A stretch of DNA of 64,000 nt from Burkholderiales bacterium (GTDB lineage Bacteria; Pseudomonadota; Gammaproteobacteria; Burkholderiales; Ga0077523), in assembly GCA_022843925.1 (NCBI GenBank), contig JALHMS010000009.1, positions 91,413-155,412 on the forward strand, read 5' to 3'. Within the stretch, counting starts at the first letter, position 1, and each line of letters starts with the position of its first letter. The position numbers and the translations under genes are program-made. Positions 32,474-44,017 of the stretch are shown piece by piece. Below the pieces are notes generated by a model, which saw only the letters and a list, made by a program, of their open reading frames with translations, made no database searches and had not been told where the DNA came from.

Positions 32474-33496
32474 CTACTTCTGGTTCGACAGGGCGCTGGA
32501 CAGCAGCTTGGCCGTGATGTCGACGATGGGGATGATGCGCTCGTAGGCCATGCGCGTCGGGCCGATGACGCCCACCGTGCCCACCACCTGCCCGTCGACC
32601 TCGTAGGGCGCGGTGACGACGCTGCATTCGTCGAGCGGCACGAGGCCCGATTCCCCGCCGATGAAGATCTTCACGCCCTGCGCGTGGCTCGACAGCTCCA
32701 GCAACTGCAGGAAGCCCGTCTTCTGCTCGAACAGCGCGAAGAGCCGCCGCAGGCTGTCCATGTTTCCCGAGAGGTCGGCCACGTCGAGCAGATGGCGCTC
32801 ACCGGAGATGACGTAATCGCCGGCACTGTCGCCCATGGCCTGCGTGCCGGCCTCCAGCGCCCGGGTCATCAGCTGGGAGATGTCCCCGTGCAGCTTCTGG
32901 AGTTCCGCCTTCAGCCGGCGATGGATCTCGTCGAGCTCGAGGCCGGCGTAGTTCTGGTTGATGAAGTTCGCCGCCTCGATGAGCTGCGATGCCGTGTACG
33001 GGCGGTCCGTGACCAGGATGCGGTTCTGCACATCGCCTTCCGGCGTGACGATGATGAGCAGGATGCGGTTCTCGGACAGCCGCAGGAATTCGATGTGCCG
33101 GAACGCAGGGTTGCGCCGCCGGGGGGCCACGACCACGCTGGCGAAGCGCGTGATGTCCGAGAGCAGGTGGGAGGCCGACGTGACGAGGCGCTGCGTGTTG
33201 TCCACCTGGAGCTGACCTTCCAGGTGGCTGATCTCGATGTCCGCGAGGGGGCGGACCGTGAGGAGGGTATCGACGAACAACCGATAGCCCCGGGGCGTGG
33301 GGACGCGCCCGGCCGACGTGTGCGGGCTGGCGATGTATCCCATCTCCTCCAGGTCGGCCATGATGTTGCGGATGCTGGCGGGGGAGAGATCGAGGCCGGA
33401 GAACTTGGCGAGGGAACGGGAACCCACGGGCTCGCCGTCCTCGATGTAGCGTTCGACCAGGGTCTTGAGGAGGATGCGTGCGCGTTCGTTCAGCAT
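32474..33496 (-). CDS. hrcA: heat-inducible transcription repressor HrcA
   Basis: Represses chaperone operons by binding CIRCE operators, with GroE acting as co-factor. The 340-residue protein has the typical N-terminal winged helix ([20 protein letters not shown], about residues 33-52) and [17 protein letters not shown], then the GAF-like core and the C-terminal dimer region with [20 protein letters not shown] and [13 protein letters not shown]. Length is normal. Divergent from nadK; a TAGAAT -10-like element is present at 33511-33506 on the minus strand. No CIRCE site was seen in the window. Confidence 0.95.
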   Translation of the reverse strand: MLNERARILLKTLVERYIEDGEPVGSRSLAKFSGLDLSPASIRNIMADLEEMGYIASPHTSAGRVPTPRGYRLFVDTLLTVRPLADIEISHLEGQLQVDNTQRLVTSASHLLSDITRFASVVVAPRRRNPAFRHIEFLRLSENRILLIIVTPEGDVQNRILVTDRPYTASQLIEAANFINQNYAGLELDEIHRRLKAELQKLHGDISQLMTRALEAGTQAMGDSAGDYVISGERHLLDVADLSGNMDSLRRLFALFEQKTGFLQLLELSSHAQGVKIFIGGESGLVPLDECSVVTAPYEVDGQVVGTVGVIGPTRMAYERIIPIVDITAKLLSSALSNQK

Positions 33497-33612
33497 GGTG
33501 AATCGATTCTAAACAGGTCCGCGCTCCAGCGGGAAGACTACTTCCGGGCAGGCGCATGGCGCGCGGCTCCGGAAGGGGCGGTCGGCGCGGGAAGTGTGCT
33601 TTAATCGGACGG

Positions 33613-34488
33613 ATGAAGACCATCCGCACCGTTGCGCTCATCGGGAAGTACAAGAGCCCGGAAATCGCGAAACCGCTGCTGGAACTGGCAGCGTTTCTCG
33701 AACAGCGGGGCTTCTCGGTGGTGATCGACCCGCTCACGGCGGTACACGTCGGCGACCTCCGCAGGCTCGTGCTCCCCCTCGAAGGCATCGGGCGTCAGGC
33801 CGATCTCGCGATCGTGATCGGTGGCGACGGCACCATGCTCAACATCGCGCGCACGCTGGCCCCCTACGACGTTCCGCTCGTGGGCGTGAACGTGGGCCGC
33901 CTCGGCTTCCTCACCGACGTGTCGATCGACACCATGTGCGAGACGATCGGCGCGATGCTCTCGGGCGAGTACGTCACCGAGACCCGGATGCTGCTGGACT
34001 CGGAGGTCCGCCGGGAACATCTGCGCGTCATGGATGTGCTGGCGTTCAACGACGTGTCGGTGAACAAGGGCACCGAGGGGAGCCTCATCGAGCTGGAAGT
34101 CCGCGTGGACGGTCAGTTCGTCTACGACCTCCGCGCGGATGGCCTCATCGTGGCGTCGCCCACGGGTTCCACTGCCTACGCGCTCTCCGCCGGCGGGCCG
34201 ATCGTGCATCCTTCGCTGTCGGTGCTCTCGCTCGTGCCCGTCTGCCCGCACACGCTGTCGAACCGGCCCATCCTCGTGTCGGCCGATTGCACCATCGAGA
34301 TCCTGGTGCGCAGTGCCGCCGATGCCCGGGCTCACTTCGACAGCCATTCCCACTGCGAACTGAAGGAGGGCGACCGGATACTCGTCCGCCGCTGCAAGCA
34401 TCAGATCCGGCTGCTCCACCCGTCGTCGCACGACTACTACCACATGCTTCGCGAGAAGCTCCATTGGAGCGAGACCCCCGGCCGTTGA
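33613..34488 (+). CDS. nadK: NAD kinase
   Basis: Phosphorylates NAD to NADP using ATP (or polyphosphate). The 291-residue protein shows the diacylglycerol-kinase-like motif GGDGTML, NVGRLGFLTD, and the substrate-binding TGSTAYALSAGGPIVHP. The ATG at 33613 gives MKTIRTVALIGKYK, the normal start for this family; a longer frame to 33556 lacks support. TTTAAT at 33600-33605 could be a -10 element but would leave almost no leader. It is followed by recN after 37 bases, a common pairing in betaproteobacteria. Confidence 0.95.
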   Translation: MKTIRTVALIGKYKSPEIAKPLLELAAFLEQRGFSVVIDPLTAVHVGDLRRLVLPLEGIGRQADLAIVIGGDGTMLNIARTLAPYDVPLVGVNVGRLGFLTDVSIDTMCETIGAMLSGEYVTETRMLLDSEVRREHLRVMDVLAFNDVSVNKGTEGSLIELEVRVDGQFVYDLRADGLIVASPTGSTAYALSAGGPIVHPSLSVLSLVPVCPHTLSNRPILVSADCTIEILVRSAADARAHFDSHSHCELKEGDRILVRRCKHQIRLLHPSSHDYYHMLREKLHWSETPGR

Positions 34489-34525
34489 GCGGGTCGCGCG
34501 GAGCCGTCAGTCCCGGAAGCCGTCG

Positions 34526-36205
34526 ATGTTCCTAGCCCTCGAGATACAGGATTTCGTCATCGTCGAACGCCTCCGCCTCGAGTTCGGCGAGGGGTTCGGC
34601 GTCTTCACCGGCGAGACCGGCGCCGGCAAGTCCATCCTCGTGGATGCCCTGCTGCTCGTCCTCGGTGCCCGCGCGGACGCCGGCGTCGTCCGGACGGGCT
34701 GTGATCGCGCCGACGTCGTCGCCGAATTCGACATCTCCCGTCTCCCGCACGTGGCGGCGTTGCTGGCCGACCTGGATCTGACCGGGGATGACGACCTGTG
34801 TCTGCTGCGCAGGGTGGTGGAGGCAGGCGGCCGTTCGCGGGCGTACGTGAACGGCCGACCGGCGACGGCGACCCAGCTCCGCGAGATCGGCGAGCACCTG
34901 GTGGACATCCACGGCCAGCACGAGCACCAGTCCCTCATGCGGGCGCCCGAGCAGCGGCGTCTGCTGGACGACTTCGCGGGTGCCGCCGAGGCCGCGGCGA
35001 GGGTTGCCGCTGCGCATCGGGCGTGGCGCGTTGCCGTGGAGGCGCAGACCGAGGCTGCCACGCGGTCCGCGACGGCGGCGGACGAGCGCGATCGCCTGGA
35101 GTGGCAGGCCGGGGAGCTTCGCCAGTTGGGTCTCGGTGCCGACGAATGGCAGATCCTGCAGGCCGACCATCGGCGGCTGGCCCACGCGGCGGCCCTGATC
35201 GAAGGGGCCGAAATGTCCCTGGAGGCGCTATCGGAAGGCGACGCGGCGGCGCTGTCGGTGGTCGGGGCCGCGGCGTCTCGCCTGCGCCAGTTGGCCGCGC
35301 ACGATCCCGGGCTCGGCGATGTCCTCGCGGCGCTCGAACCCGCGGAGATCCAGCTGAAGGAGGCCGCGTATGCGCTGCGGCACTACCGCCAGCGCCTCGA
35401 TCTCGATCCGGCCCGATTGCGGGAGGTCGAGTCCCGGCTCGACGCGGTGGTGAGTCTGGCGCGCAAGCATCGGATTCCGCCGGAGGCATTGCCGGCACGC
35501 CTGGCCGATCTCGAGGCGCAGCTGGCGAGACTGGAGGCGACAACGGATCCCGCGGCGCTCGCCCGGGCGGTGGCGACAGCCCGCGCGGAGTTCGATGTCC
35601 GCGCGGCGGAGCTGACACGGTTGCGGAGGCGGGGTGCTGCGACGCTCGGCGCCGAGGTCACGGCGTCGATGCAGGTCCTGGCCATGGCGGGCGGTCGGTT
35701 CGAGGTGGGCCTCGTCCCGCTTGCAGAGCCGTCGTCCGCGGGCGGGGAACAGATCGAGTTCCGCATGGCCGGACACGAGGGCGGGGTGCTCGCCCCGGTG
35801 GCACGCACGGCATCCGGCGGAGAGCTTGCCAGGTTGTCGCTGGCGATCCAGACCGTCACCCGGCGAGTGGCGCCGGTGCCGACGCTGGTGTTCGACGAGG
35901 TGGATGCCGGGATCGGCGGTGGTGTCGCCGAGATCGTCGGGCAGATGCTGCGTGCGCTCGGGCAGGGGCGGCAGACGTTGTGCATCACCCATCTGCCGCA
36001 GGTGGCCGCCGCGGCCGACCATCACTGGCGCGTCGCGAAGCGGTCGACCCAGGGGCGGACGATGTCCACCGTGGAGTCACTGGATGCGCCGGGCCGCATC
36101 GGGGAGGTCGCGCGGATGCTGGGCGGGGTGCGGATCACCGAGGCGACGCTCGCCCATGCCGCCGAGATGCTGGCGACCCACGCCGACGGCCGGGTGCGGC
36201 GCTAG
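34526..36205 (+). CDS. recN: DNA repair protein RecN
   Basis: SMC-like ATPase that helps join and repair double-strand DNA breaks. The 559-residue protein has Walker A GETGAGKS near residue 29, the conserved VDIHGQHEHQSL segment, a central helical region, and a C-terminal half with the ABC signature region TASGGELARLSLA and Walker B LVFDEVDAGIGG, followed by QTLCITHLPQVAA. Length matches E. coli RecN. The start is the ATG at 34526. No LexA-type operator was recognised upstream. Confidence 0.95.
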   Translation: MFLALEIQDFVIVERLRLEFGEGFGVFTGETGAGKSILVDALLLVLGARADAGVVRTGCDRADVVAEFDISRLPHVAALLADLDLTGDDDLCLLRRVVEAGGRSRAYVNGRPATATQLREIGEHLVDIHGQHEHQSLMRAPEQRRLLDDFAGAAEAAARVAAAHRAWRVAVEAQTEAATRSATAADERDRLEWQAGELRQLGLGADEWQILQADHRRLAHAAALIEGAEMSLEALSEGDAAALSVVGAAASRLRQLAAHDPGLGDVLAALEPAEIQLKEAAYALRHYRQRLDLDPARLREVESRLDAVVSLARKHRIPPEALPARLADLEAQLARLEATTDPAALARAVATARAEFDVRAAELTRLRRRGAATLGAEVTASMQVLAMAGGRFEVGLVPLAEPSSAGGEQIEFRMAGHEGGVLAPVARTASGGELARLSLAIQTVTRRVAPVPTLVFDEVDAGIGGGVAEIVGQMLRALGQGRQTLCITHLPQVAAAADHHWRVAKRSTQGRTMSTVESLDAPGRIGEVARMLGGVRITEATLAHAAEMLATHADGRVRR

Positions 36206-36225
36206 CGCCGGGCAAGACCCACGTT

Positions 36226-36702
36226 TCAGCCTTCGGCGGAGGGCGGTTCCACCGGGGTGCGCGCGCCGCCGCCCTTGCGATTCGGGCAGTTCGGGCGGTT
36301 GCAGTACGCATAGAGCTGCAGCGAGTGTTCGTGGATCGCGAAGCCGCGCTCCCGGGCGATGGCGTCCTGGCGCTTCTCGATCTCCGGGTCGAAGAACTCC
36401 TCGACGTGTCCGCACTGCAGGCACACGAGGTGGTCGTGGTGTCCGCCCTCGTTCAGTTCGAACACGGCCTTGCCGCTCTCGAAATGGTGGCGGGACAGGA
36501 GTCCGGCCTGCTCGAACTGGGTGAGCACGCGATAGATCGTCGCAAGTCCGATGTCCATGCCTTCCGCCAGCAGGATCTTGTAGACGTCCTCGGCGGTGAG
36601 ATGGCGCTCCGCGCTGGTCTCGAACAGATTGAGGATCTTCAGCCGCGGCAGCGTTGCCTTGAGGCCGATGGTCTTGAGGTCGTTCGGAGTGCGGTTGGAC
36701 AT
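36226..36702 (-). CDS. fur: ferric uptake regulator Fur
   Basis: Iron-responsive repressor, 158 residues. It has the N-terminal winged helix ([31 protein letters not shown]), the metal-binding segment [18 protein letters not shown] with the CxxC pair, and a C-terminal second cysteine pair CNRPNC. The start is [16 protein letters not shown] at 36702, the family's normal length; upstream extensions are low-complexity. The gene converges with recN and is divergent from bamE, the usual betaproteobacterial arrangement. Confidence 0.95.
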   Translation of the reverse strand: MSNRTPNDLKTIGLKATLPRLKILNLFETSAERHLTAEDVYKILLAEGMDIGLATIYRVLTQFEQAGLLSRHHFESGKAVFELNEGGHHDHLVCLQCGHVEEFFDPEIEKRQDAIARERGFAIHEHSLQLYAYCNRPNCPNRKGGGARTPVEPPSAEG

Positions 36703-36856
36703 GGGGCGGTCGGCGTGGGGCAGCGGAAGGGGCGGGAGCGGGTCGGAGCAGGCAGGGCGGTGTACGCGGGCGGAGCGGGTCGGGGCCAAGGTTCTGATCA
36801 ACACTCTGCGGAACGCACGGGATCGGCGGTTCGAAGAAGCGATGCGTCGAAGGAAA

Positions 36857-36891
36857 GGGTTCGATGGGTTCGATGGGTTCGATGGGTTCGA
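36857..36891. repeat. 9-bp tandem repeat (GGGTTCGAT)
   Basis: Copies at 36857, 36866, 36875 and 36884 (last one incomplete); all complete copies are identical. The 9-bp period keeps any reading frame. It is followed 42 bases later by the 20-bp double repeat. Confidence 0.9.
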
Positions 36892-36932
36892 AAAAGCGGC
36901 GCTCCGGAGATGCATCGATCTCTCGAACCATG

Positions 36933-36972
36933 GACCCTGCGATCCACCGACAGACCCTGCGATCCATCGACA
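36933..36972. repeat. 20-bp direct repeat, two copies
   Basis: 36933-36952 and 36953-36972 are adjacent and differ only at one base (CCACC versus CCATC). They lie about 140 bp upstream of the bamE start. Confidence 0.85.
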
Positions 36973-37109
36973 GCATTGCGGTTCACGCGACTTCCGTCGA
37001 TGGCGCGCTGTCCGTCCGGCAGCACCGCCCGGACGATACCGCCCCTTCTCGAAGGGTGGCCCGCCGACTTCCTTGGGTATCATAGAGGCTTTCCGGGGTG
37101 CTGAGAACA

Positions 37110-37499
37110 ATGACAGGTCAGTGCTGGACCGCGGTTCGCGCCGCCTTGCTGGTGACATTCCTCTGCCTGCCTCTGGCGGCCTGCAGTATTTCCACGTACC
37201 GGATCGACGTCCAGCAGGGCAACGTCGTCACGCAGGAGTCCATCTCGAAGCTGAAGGCGGACATGACCCGTGCGCAGGTGAAGTTCGTGCTGGGTACGCC
37301 GCTGGTGACGGACACATTCCATCCCGATCGCTGGGACTACTTCTACAAGTTCGACAAGGCAGGCAACCCCCGCGAGCAGCGGCGCCTGACGTTGGTGTTC
37401 CAGGACGACAAGCTGAAGCAGATCCTGGGCGACGTCGCTGCGGCGGACGGACTGGTGGGTCAGAACGGCAAGGTCGATCCTGCCGCATCCAAGCCATGA
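37110..37499 (+). CDS. bamE: outer membrane assembly lipoprotein BamE (SmpA/OmlA)
   Basis: Lipoprotein subunit of the BAM complex that inserts outer-membrane barrels. The protein has a signal sequence ending in the lipobox LAAC, so the mature chain starts at that cysteine. The SmpA/OmlA domain follows: [20 protein letters not shown] and the aromatic DRWDYFYKF. The ATG at 37110 is chosen; a GTG at 37098 in the same frame is possible. Its stop overlaps the dapB start (ATGA), so the two genes are translated as a pair. Confidence 0.93.
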   Translation: MTGQCWTAVRAALLVTFLCLPLAACSISTYRIDVQQGNVVTQESISKLKADMTRAQVKFVLGTPLVTDTFHPDRWDYFYKFDKAGNPREQRRLTLVFQDDKLKQILGDVAAADGLVGQNGKVDPAASKP

Positions 37500-38317
37500 C
37501 AAGGATCCAACACTTGAAGCAGAAGGTCGTGATCGCCGGCAGCACCGGCCGGATGGGGCGTACGCTGGTCGAGATTCTCGCGGCGTCCCCGGAACAGGAG
37601 CTGCACGGCGCGCTCGAGCACCCGGACAGCCCGGCGCTCGGTCGCGATGCGGGTGAGCTGGCCGGCGGCGCGTGCGGGGTCTACATCGGCGCGGATCTCG
37701 ACGCGGCGCTGGACGGGGCCGATGTCCTCATCGACTTCACGCGACCCGCCGCCACACTGGCGCATGCCGAGGCGTGCATGCGCCACGGCGTGAAGCTGGT
37801 GGTGGGCACCACCGGTTTCACCGATGCCGAGAAGAGCCGCCTGCGCGAGGTCGCCGACCGCGTCGCGATGGTGATGGCGCCGAACATGAGCGTGGGCGTG
37901 AACGTTCTGCTCAGGCTGATCGATCTCGGTGCCCGGGCGCTCGGGGATGGCTACGACGTCGAGATCATCGAGGCGCATCACCGGCACAAGGTGGATGCGC
38001 CGAGCGGGACCGCCCTGCGCATGGGTGAGGTCGCCGCGGCGGCGCTGGGTCGCGACCTCGCCACCTGCGCCGTCTACGGACGGGAGGGGGTGACCGGCGA
38101 GCGCGATGCCAGGACGATCGGTTTCGCCACGATCCGCGGTGGTGACGTCGTCGGCGACCATACCGTTCTGTTCGCCGGGATCGGGGAGCGCGTGGAACTC
38201 ACGCACAAGGCTTCGAGCCGCGCGACCTTCGCCCAGGGCGCCCTGCGCGCAGCCCGCTATCTGGCCGGCCGGACCCGTGGCATGCACGACATGCAGGACG
38301 TCCTCGGCCTGCGTTGA
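37496..38317 (+). CDS. dapB: 4-hydroxy-tetrahydrodipicolinate reductase
   Basis: NAD(P)H-dependent step of diaminopimelate and lysine synthesis. The 273-residue protein matches the E. coli length. It shows the dinucleotide-binding GSTGRMGR near the N-terminus, [16 protein letters not shown], and the active-site [16 protein letters not shown]. The start overlaps the bamE stop. The downstream gap to carA carries a separate promoter. Confidence 0.95.
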   Translation: MTRIQHLKQKVVIAGSTGRMGRTLVEILAASPEQELHGALEHPDSPALGRDAGELAGGACGVYIGADLDAALDGADVLIDFTRPAATLAHAEACMRHGVKLVVGTTGFTDAEKSRLREVADRVAMVMAPNMSVGVNVLLRLIDLGARALGDGYDVEIIEAHHRHKVDAPSGTALRMGEVAAAALGRDLATCAVYGREGVTGERDARTIGFATIRGGDVVGDHTVLFAGIGERVELTHKASSRATFAQGALRAARYLAGRTRGMHDMQDVLGLR

Positions 38318-38353
38318 CCCCGCTTCCCGAGGCCTCGCAGGTGGCCCCCGGCG

Positions 38354-38383
38354 TTGCCGGCAGAGGGGGTGCACCGCTATAAT
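38354..38383 (+). promoter_or_regulatory. carAB promoter
   Basis: TTGCCG (38354-38359), an 18-base spacer and a perfect TATAAT (38378-38383). Transcription should start near 38390, giving a leader of about 150 bases before carA. Confidence 0.7.
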
Positions 38384-38394
38384 GCGCAGCGTTT

Positions 38395-38509
38395 CCGAGC
38401 GGGAGCGGTGCGCCAGCACCCTCCCGCTCGGCACGTAGTGACCCAGTTCGAGCGACCCAGTTCGCAGCCACCCAGTTCCAGGCCATCCGACACGCGCCGT
38501 TGGCGCGTG
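38395..38509 (+). promoter_or_regulatory. structured 5' leader of carAB mRNA
   Basis: Three elements lie in order. First is a 37-base hairpin at 38395-38431: an outer 11-bp stem CCGAGCGGGAG/CTCCCGCTCGG, one bulged C, an inner 5-bp stem GGTGC/GCACC and the loop GCCA. Second are three copies of ACCCAGTTC at 38441, 38455 and 38470. Third is the perfect 8-bp hairpin CACGCGCC-GTT-GGCGCGTG at 38491-38509. The carA ribosome site follows 19 bases later. The role is unknown; control of carbamoyl-phosphate synthesis by RNA folding or a repeat-binding protein is inference. Confidence 0.55.
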
Positions 38510-38540
38510 CCGAGTTGTGCCACCCGCGAGGAAACCGACC

Positions 38541-39674
<1,134 letters not shown>

Positions 39675-39753
39675 TCCGGCGGGCCTCGTTCCGCGCACCC
39701 CGACACGGGTGCGCGGGACCGATGGCACCGGTCACCGATCACGGTGGAACGCA

Positions 39754-42700
39754 ATGCCAAGACGCACCGACATCCAGAGCATCCTGATCATCGGCGCCGG
39801 TCCCATCGTCATCGGGCAGGCGTGCGAGTTCGACTATTCCGGCGCGCAGGCGTGCAAGGCGCTGCGCGAGGAAGGCTACCGGGTGATCCTGGTGAACTCC
39901 AACCCCGCCACGATCATGACGGACCCGGGGCTGGCCGACGTCACCTACATCGAGCCGATCAACTGGCAGATGCTCGAGAAGGTGATCGCGGTCGAGCGCC
40001 CCGACGCGCTCCTGCCGACCATGGGTGGCCAGACGGCGCTCAACTGCGCGCTCGACCTGGCCAAGCACGGGGTGCTCGAGAAGTACGGTGTCGAGATGGT
40101 CGGCGCCTCCCGCGAGGCCATCGACAAGGCCGAGGATCGCGAGAAGTTCAAGGCCGCCATGACGGGCATCGGTCTCGATTCCGCGCGGTCGGGCATCGCC
40201 CACAGCATCGAGGAGGCGCTCCAGGTGCAGGCGAAGGTCGGCTATCCGACGATCATCCGGCCGTCGTTCACCATGGGCGGGTCCGGCGGCGGCATCGCCT
40301 ACAACAAGGAGGAGTTCCTCGTGATCTGCGAGCGGGGCCTCGAGGCTTCGCCGACGAAGGAACTGCTCATCGAGGAGTCGGTGATCGGGTGGAAGGAATT
40401 CGAGATGGAGGTGGTGCGGGACCGCAAGGACAACTGCATCATCGTCTGCAGCATCGAGAACCTCGACCCGATGGGCATCCATACCGGTGACTCCATCACC
40501 GTGGCACCGGCGCAGACGCTGACCGACAAGGAATACCAGATCATGCGCGACGCCTCCCTGGCGGTGCTGCGCGAGATCGGTGTCGACACCGGCGGATCCA
40601 ACGTCCAGTTCGCCATCAGTCCGCACGACGGGCGGATGCTCGTCATCGAGATGAACCCGCGCGTGTCGCGCTCGTCGGCGCTCGCGTCGAAGGCCACGGG
40701 GTTCCCGATCGCGAAGGTCGCAGCGAAGCTTGCCGTGGGCTACACACTCGACGAACTGCGCAACGAGATCACCGGCGGGGCCACGCCGGCGTCGTTCGAG
40801 CCGTCCATCGACTACGTGGTAACGAAGATCCCCCGTTTCGCGTTCGAGAAGTTCCCGCAGGCCGACAGCAAGCTCACGACGCAGATGAAGTCCGTGGGAG
40901 AGGTGATGGCCATGGGACGCACCTTCCAGGAGTCGATGCAGAAGGCGCTCCGCGGTCTCGAGACCGGGATCGACGGGTTCGACGAGAAGAGCGACGACCG
41001 CGAGACCATCGAGGCCGAACTCGGTGACGCCGGCCCGGAACGCATTCTCTACGTGGCCGACGGATTCCGCGTCGGCATGACCATGGAGGAGGTGCACCAG
41101 CTCACGCACATCGATCCGTGGTTCCTGGTGCAGATCGAGGATCTCATCCGAACCGAACAAGGGCTTCGAGGCCGGTCCGCCGAGAGTCTGGATGAGGCGG
41201 AACTCCGATCGCTCAAGCGGGATGGCTTCTCGGATCGTCGACTCGCCAGGCTGCTCGCCACCGACCAGGACGCCGTGCGAAACCGCCGCCATGCGCTGGG
41301 TGTGCGCCCGGTCTACAAGCGCGTCGACACCTGTGCTGCGGAGTTCGACACCCGCACTGCGTACATGTACTCGACCTACGAGGAAGAGTGCGAGTCCCGC
41401 CCCACCGACCGCCGGAAGGTGATCGTCCTGGGTGGTGGGCCGAACCGCATCGGACAGGGCATCGAGTTCGACTACTGCTGCGTCCACGCGGCCTTCGCGC
41501 TGCGCGACGACGGGTTCGAGACCATCATGGTCAACTGCAATCCCGAGACCGTCTCGACCGACTACGACACGTCGGACCGTCTCTACTTCGAGCCGCTCAC
41601 GCTCGAGGACGTCCTGGAGATCGTGCACGTCGAGAAGCCTTTCGGCGTGATCGTGCAGTACGGCGGCCAGACGCCGCTCAAGCTGGCCCGGGATCTCGAA
41701 CGCAACGGTGTGCCGATCATCGGGACCTCGCCCGACATGATCGATTGCGCCGAGGACCGCGAGCGCTTCCAGAAGCTGCTGCAGGATCTCGGTCTGAAGC
41801 AGCCGCCGAACCGTACGGCTCGCGCGCCGGAAGAGGCCTTGCGGCTCGCCGCGGAGATCGGGTATCCGCTGGTGGTGCGGCCGTCGTACGTGCTGGGCGG
41901 GCGGGCGATGGAGATCGTCCACCAGCAGGCCGACCTCGAACGCTACATGCGCGAGGCGGTGAAGGTCAGCAACGACAGCCCCGTGCTGCTCGATCGCTTC
42001 CTGAACGACGCCACCGAGGTCGACGTCGATGCGATCTGCGACGGCGATCGGGTGCTGATCGGCGGGATCATGGAGCACATCGAACAGGCGGGCGTGCACT
42101 CCGGCGACTCGGCCTGTTCGCTCCCGCCCTTCAGCCTCTCGCCCGAGGTGCAGGACGAACTGCGCCGGCAGACGTGCGCCATGGCCAGGGGCCTGAACGT
42201 GATCGGCCTCATGAACGTGCAGTTCGCCATCCAGGGCGAGACCGTGTTCGTGCTGGAGGTGAATCCGCGCGCGTCCCGGACGGTGCCATACGTCTCCAAG
42301 GCCACGAGCCTGCCGCTCGCGAAGATCGCCGCGCGCTGCATGGCCGGGCGCTCGCTCGACGATCAGGGCGTGAAGGGCGAGGTCATCCCGCCCTACTACT
42401 CGGTGAAGGAAGCCGTGTTTCCGTTCATCAAGTTCCCCGGCGTGGACACCATCCTCGGGCCCGAGATGAAGTCGACGGGCGAGGTCATGGGGGTGGGCGA
42501 GACGTTCGCCGAGGCGTTCGTGAAATCCCAGCTGGCGGCGGGCGTCCGGATGCCCACATCGGGAACGGTCTTCATCAGCGTGCGCAATTCCGACAAGCCG
42601 AAGGTCGTCGATGTGGCGAAGTCGCTGGCCGCTCTGGGGTTCGCGATCTGCGCGACCCGCGGCACGGCGGCCTACCTCTTCGAACGCGGGGTGACCGTGG

Positions 42701-42960
42701 TGCCCGTGAACAAGGTGACCGAGGGCCGTCCGCACATCGTCGACATGATCAAGAACGGCGAGATCGTCCTGATCGTGAACACGGTCGAGGATCGCCGCTC
42801 CGCCGTGCAGGACTCGTACTCGATCCGGCGGTCGGCGCTGCAGGCGCGGGTGACCTACTACACGACAATCGCCGGCGCTCGGGCAGCGTGCACCGGCATG
42901 CAGAACATGCGGGAACTCACGGCGTATTCCGTCCAGGGCCTGCACGCCCGTCTTCGCTGA
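39754..42960 (+). CDS. carB: carbamoyl-phosphate synthase large subunit
   Basis: Makes carbamoyl phosphate from bicarbonate, ATP and ammonia. The 1,068-residue protein has the two homologous ATP-grasp halves (the first from about residue 1-550 with [17 protein letters not shown], the second from about 555 with [17 protein letters not shown]) and a C-terminal allosteric MGS-like domain (from about 930: [26 protein letters not shown]). The start is ATG 39754; longer frame extensions lie in the carA-carB gap. No motif is missing. Confidence 0.96.
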   Translation: MPRRTDIQSILIIGAGPIVIGQACEFDYSGAQACKALREEGYRVILVNSNPATIMTDPGLADVTYIEPINWQMLEKVIAVERPDALLPTMGGQTALNCALDLAKHGVLEKYGVEMVGASREAIDKAEDREKFKAAMTGIGLDSARSGIAHSIEEALQVQAKVGYPTIIRPSFTMGGSGGGIAYNKEEFLVICERGLEASPTKELLIEESVIGWKEFEMEVVRDRKDNCIIVCSIENLDPMGIHTGDSITVAPAQTLTDKEYQIMRDASLAVLREIGVDTGGSNVQFAISPHDGRMLVIEMNPRVSRSSALASKATGFPIAKVAAKLAVGYTLDELRNEITGGATPASFEPSIDYVVTKIPRFAFEKFPQADSKLTTQMKSVGEVMAMGRTFQESMQKALRGLETGIDGFDEKSDDRETIEAELGDAGPERILYVADGFRVGMTMEEVHQLTHIDPWFLVQIEDLIRTEQGLRGRSAESLDEAELRSLKRDGFSDRRLARLLATDQDAVRNRRHALGVRPVYKRVDTCAAEFDTRTAYMYSTYEEECESRPTDRRKVIVLGGGPNRIGQGIEFDYCCVHAAFALRDDGFETIMVNCNPETVSTDYDTSDRLYFEPLTLEDVLEIVHVEKPFGVIVQYGGQTPLKLARDLERNGVPIIGTSPDMIDCAEDRERFQKLLQDLGLKQPPNRTARAPEEALRLAAEIGYPLVVRPSYVLGGRAMEIVHQQADLERYMREAVKVSNDSPVLLDRFLNDATEVDVDAICDGDRVLIGGIMEHIEQAGVHSGDSACSLPPFSLSPEVQDELRRQTCAMARGLNVIGLMNVQFAIQGETVFVLEVNPRASRTVPYVSKATSLPLAKIAARCMAGRSLDDQGVKGEVIPPYYSVKEAVFPFIKFPGVDTILGPEMKSTGEVMGVGETFAEAFVKSQLAAGVRMPTSGTVFISVRNSDKPKVVDVAKSLAALGFAICATRGTAAYLFERGVTVVPVNKVTEGRPHIVDMIKNGEIVLIVNTVEDRRSAVQDSYSIRRSALQARVTYYTTIAGARAACTGMQNMRELTAYSVQGLHARLR

Positions 42961-42996
42961 CCACGCCTGCCCGATCGTCCACAGGAGACCTGTTTA

Positions 42997-43473
42997 GTGG
43001 CCAAGATTCCCCTGACCGTGAATGGCGCCGAGAAGCTGCGCCAGGAACTGCACCAGCTGAAGACCGTCGAGCGTCAGAAGGTCATCGCCGCCATTTCGGA
43101 GGCGCGTGCCCAGGGCGACCTCTCCGAGAACGCCGAGTACGACGCGGCGAAGGAGCGCCAGAGTTTCATCGAAGGTCGTATCGCGGAGGTGGAGAGCAAG
43201 CTGGCGAATGCGCAGATCATCGACCCGACGCTGCTGGACGCCGATGGCCGCTGCGTGTTCGGAGCGACGGTACAGCTGCAGGACCTGTCCTCCAACGCGG
43301 AAGTCACGTACCAGATCGTCGGCGAGGACGAGGCCGACATCAAGGTGAGCAAGATTTCCATCAGCTCGCCCATCGCGCGTGCGCTCATCGGGAAGTCGGC
43401 CGGCGATGTCGCTGAAGTGCAGGCACCGGGTGGGATCAAGGAATACGAGATCCTCGATGTCCGCTATGTCTGA
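42997..43473 (+). CDS. greA: transcription elongation factor GreA
   Basis: Rescues stalled RNA polymerase by promoting transcript cleavage. The 158-residue protein shows the N-terminal coiled coil with the acidic tip (ARAQGDLSENAEYDAAKERQ) and the C-terminal domain ending SPIARALIGKSAGDVAEVQAP. The start is a GTG with AGGAGA upstream; it encodes MAKIPLTVNG. The gene follows carB by 36 bases, as in many betaproteobacteria. Confidence 0.96.
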   Translation: MAKIPLTVNGAEKLRQELHQLKTVERQKVIAAISEARAQGDLSENAEYDAAKERQSFIEGRIAEVESKLANAQIIDPTLLDADGRCVFGATVQLQDLSSNAEVTYQIVGEDEADIKVSKISISSPIARALIGKSAGDVAEVQAPGGIKEYEILDVRYV

Positions 43474-43534
43474 CCTGCGTTCCGGGATGCCCGCGCCACT
43501 CTCGCGCGAGCCCGTGTCCGCCTAGCCTGCCGCG

Positions 43535-43996
43535 ATGTCGCGCGTCCTCGCCGCCTTGCACGAAATCGCCGTCGCCCTCTGGGCCGGCGGCATCTGGGTG
43601 AGCGGGTATCTGGTCGCTCCGCTGCTGTTCCGCGCCGCGCCCGACCGGCAGATCGCCGGGAATCTCGCGGGGACCATCTTCACTGCGATGGCCTTCCTCG
43701 GGCTGGCCTGCGCCGCCTACATCCTCGTGTATCGCCTCGCGCGATCCGGACTGCGGGCGATGAAGCAGGGCGGCTTCTGGATCGTGGTCGCCATGGTGGC
43801 GTTGGTGGTGGCGGGACAGTTCGGCGTGCAGCCGATTCTCGCGAGCCTGAAGGAACAGGCGCTCCCTCGGGAAGTCATGGAAAGCGTGTTCCGCGATCGC
43901 TTCGCCACATGGCACGGCGTGGCGAGTATCCTCTACGTCATTCAGAGCCTGCTCGCCATCGGGATGGTGCTGCTCGGCGGGCGAGCCGGCCGCTGA
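43535..43996 (+). CDS. DUF4149 membrane protein
   Basis: A 153-residue membrane protein with about four hydrophobic segments: EIAVALWAGGIWVSGYLVAP, LAGTIFTAMAFLGLACAAYI, FWIVVAMVALVVAGQFGV and ILYVIQSLLAIGMVLLGG. The pattern and position after greA fit the DUF4149 family, a conserved betaproteobacterial neighbour of greA, yhbY and rlmE. The function is unknown. It converges with yhbY. Confidence 0.8.
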   Translation: MSRVLAALHEIAVALWAGGIWVSGYLVAPLLFRAAPDRQIAGNLAGTIFTAMAFLGLACAAYILVYRLARSGLRAMKQGGFWIVVAMVALVVAGQFGVQPILASLKEQALPREVMESVFRDRFATWHGVASILYVIQSLLAIGMVLLGGRAGR

Positions 43997-44017
43997 GCGG
44001 GAGCCCGCCCGTCGCGT

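Larger units (their letters stand above)
36703..37109. other. fur/bamE divergent intergenic region with tandem repeats
   Basis: This 407-bp gap has no credible gene. It contains 3.8 copies of a 9-mer GGGTTCGAT (36857-36891) and two adjacent copies of a 20-mer beginning GACCCTGCGATCCA (36933-36972, one mismatch). TATCAT at 37078-37083 could serve as the -10 of bamE. No good Fur box was seen. Confidence 0.6.

Noticed and set aside
38382-38438. Short frame starting at the ATG of TATAATG before carA, with several arginine codons, resembling an attenuator leader peptide
   Set aside because: The ATG lies inside the -10 element, upstream of where transcription should start, so it cannot be translated from this promoter.
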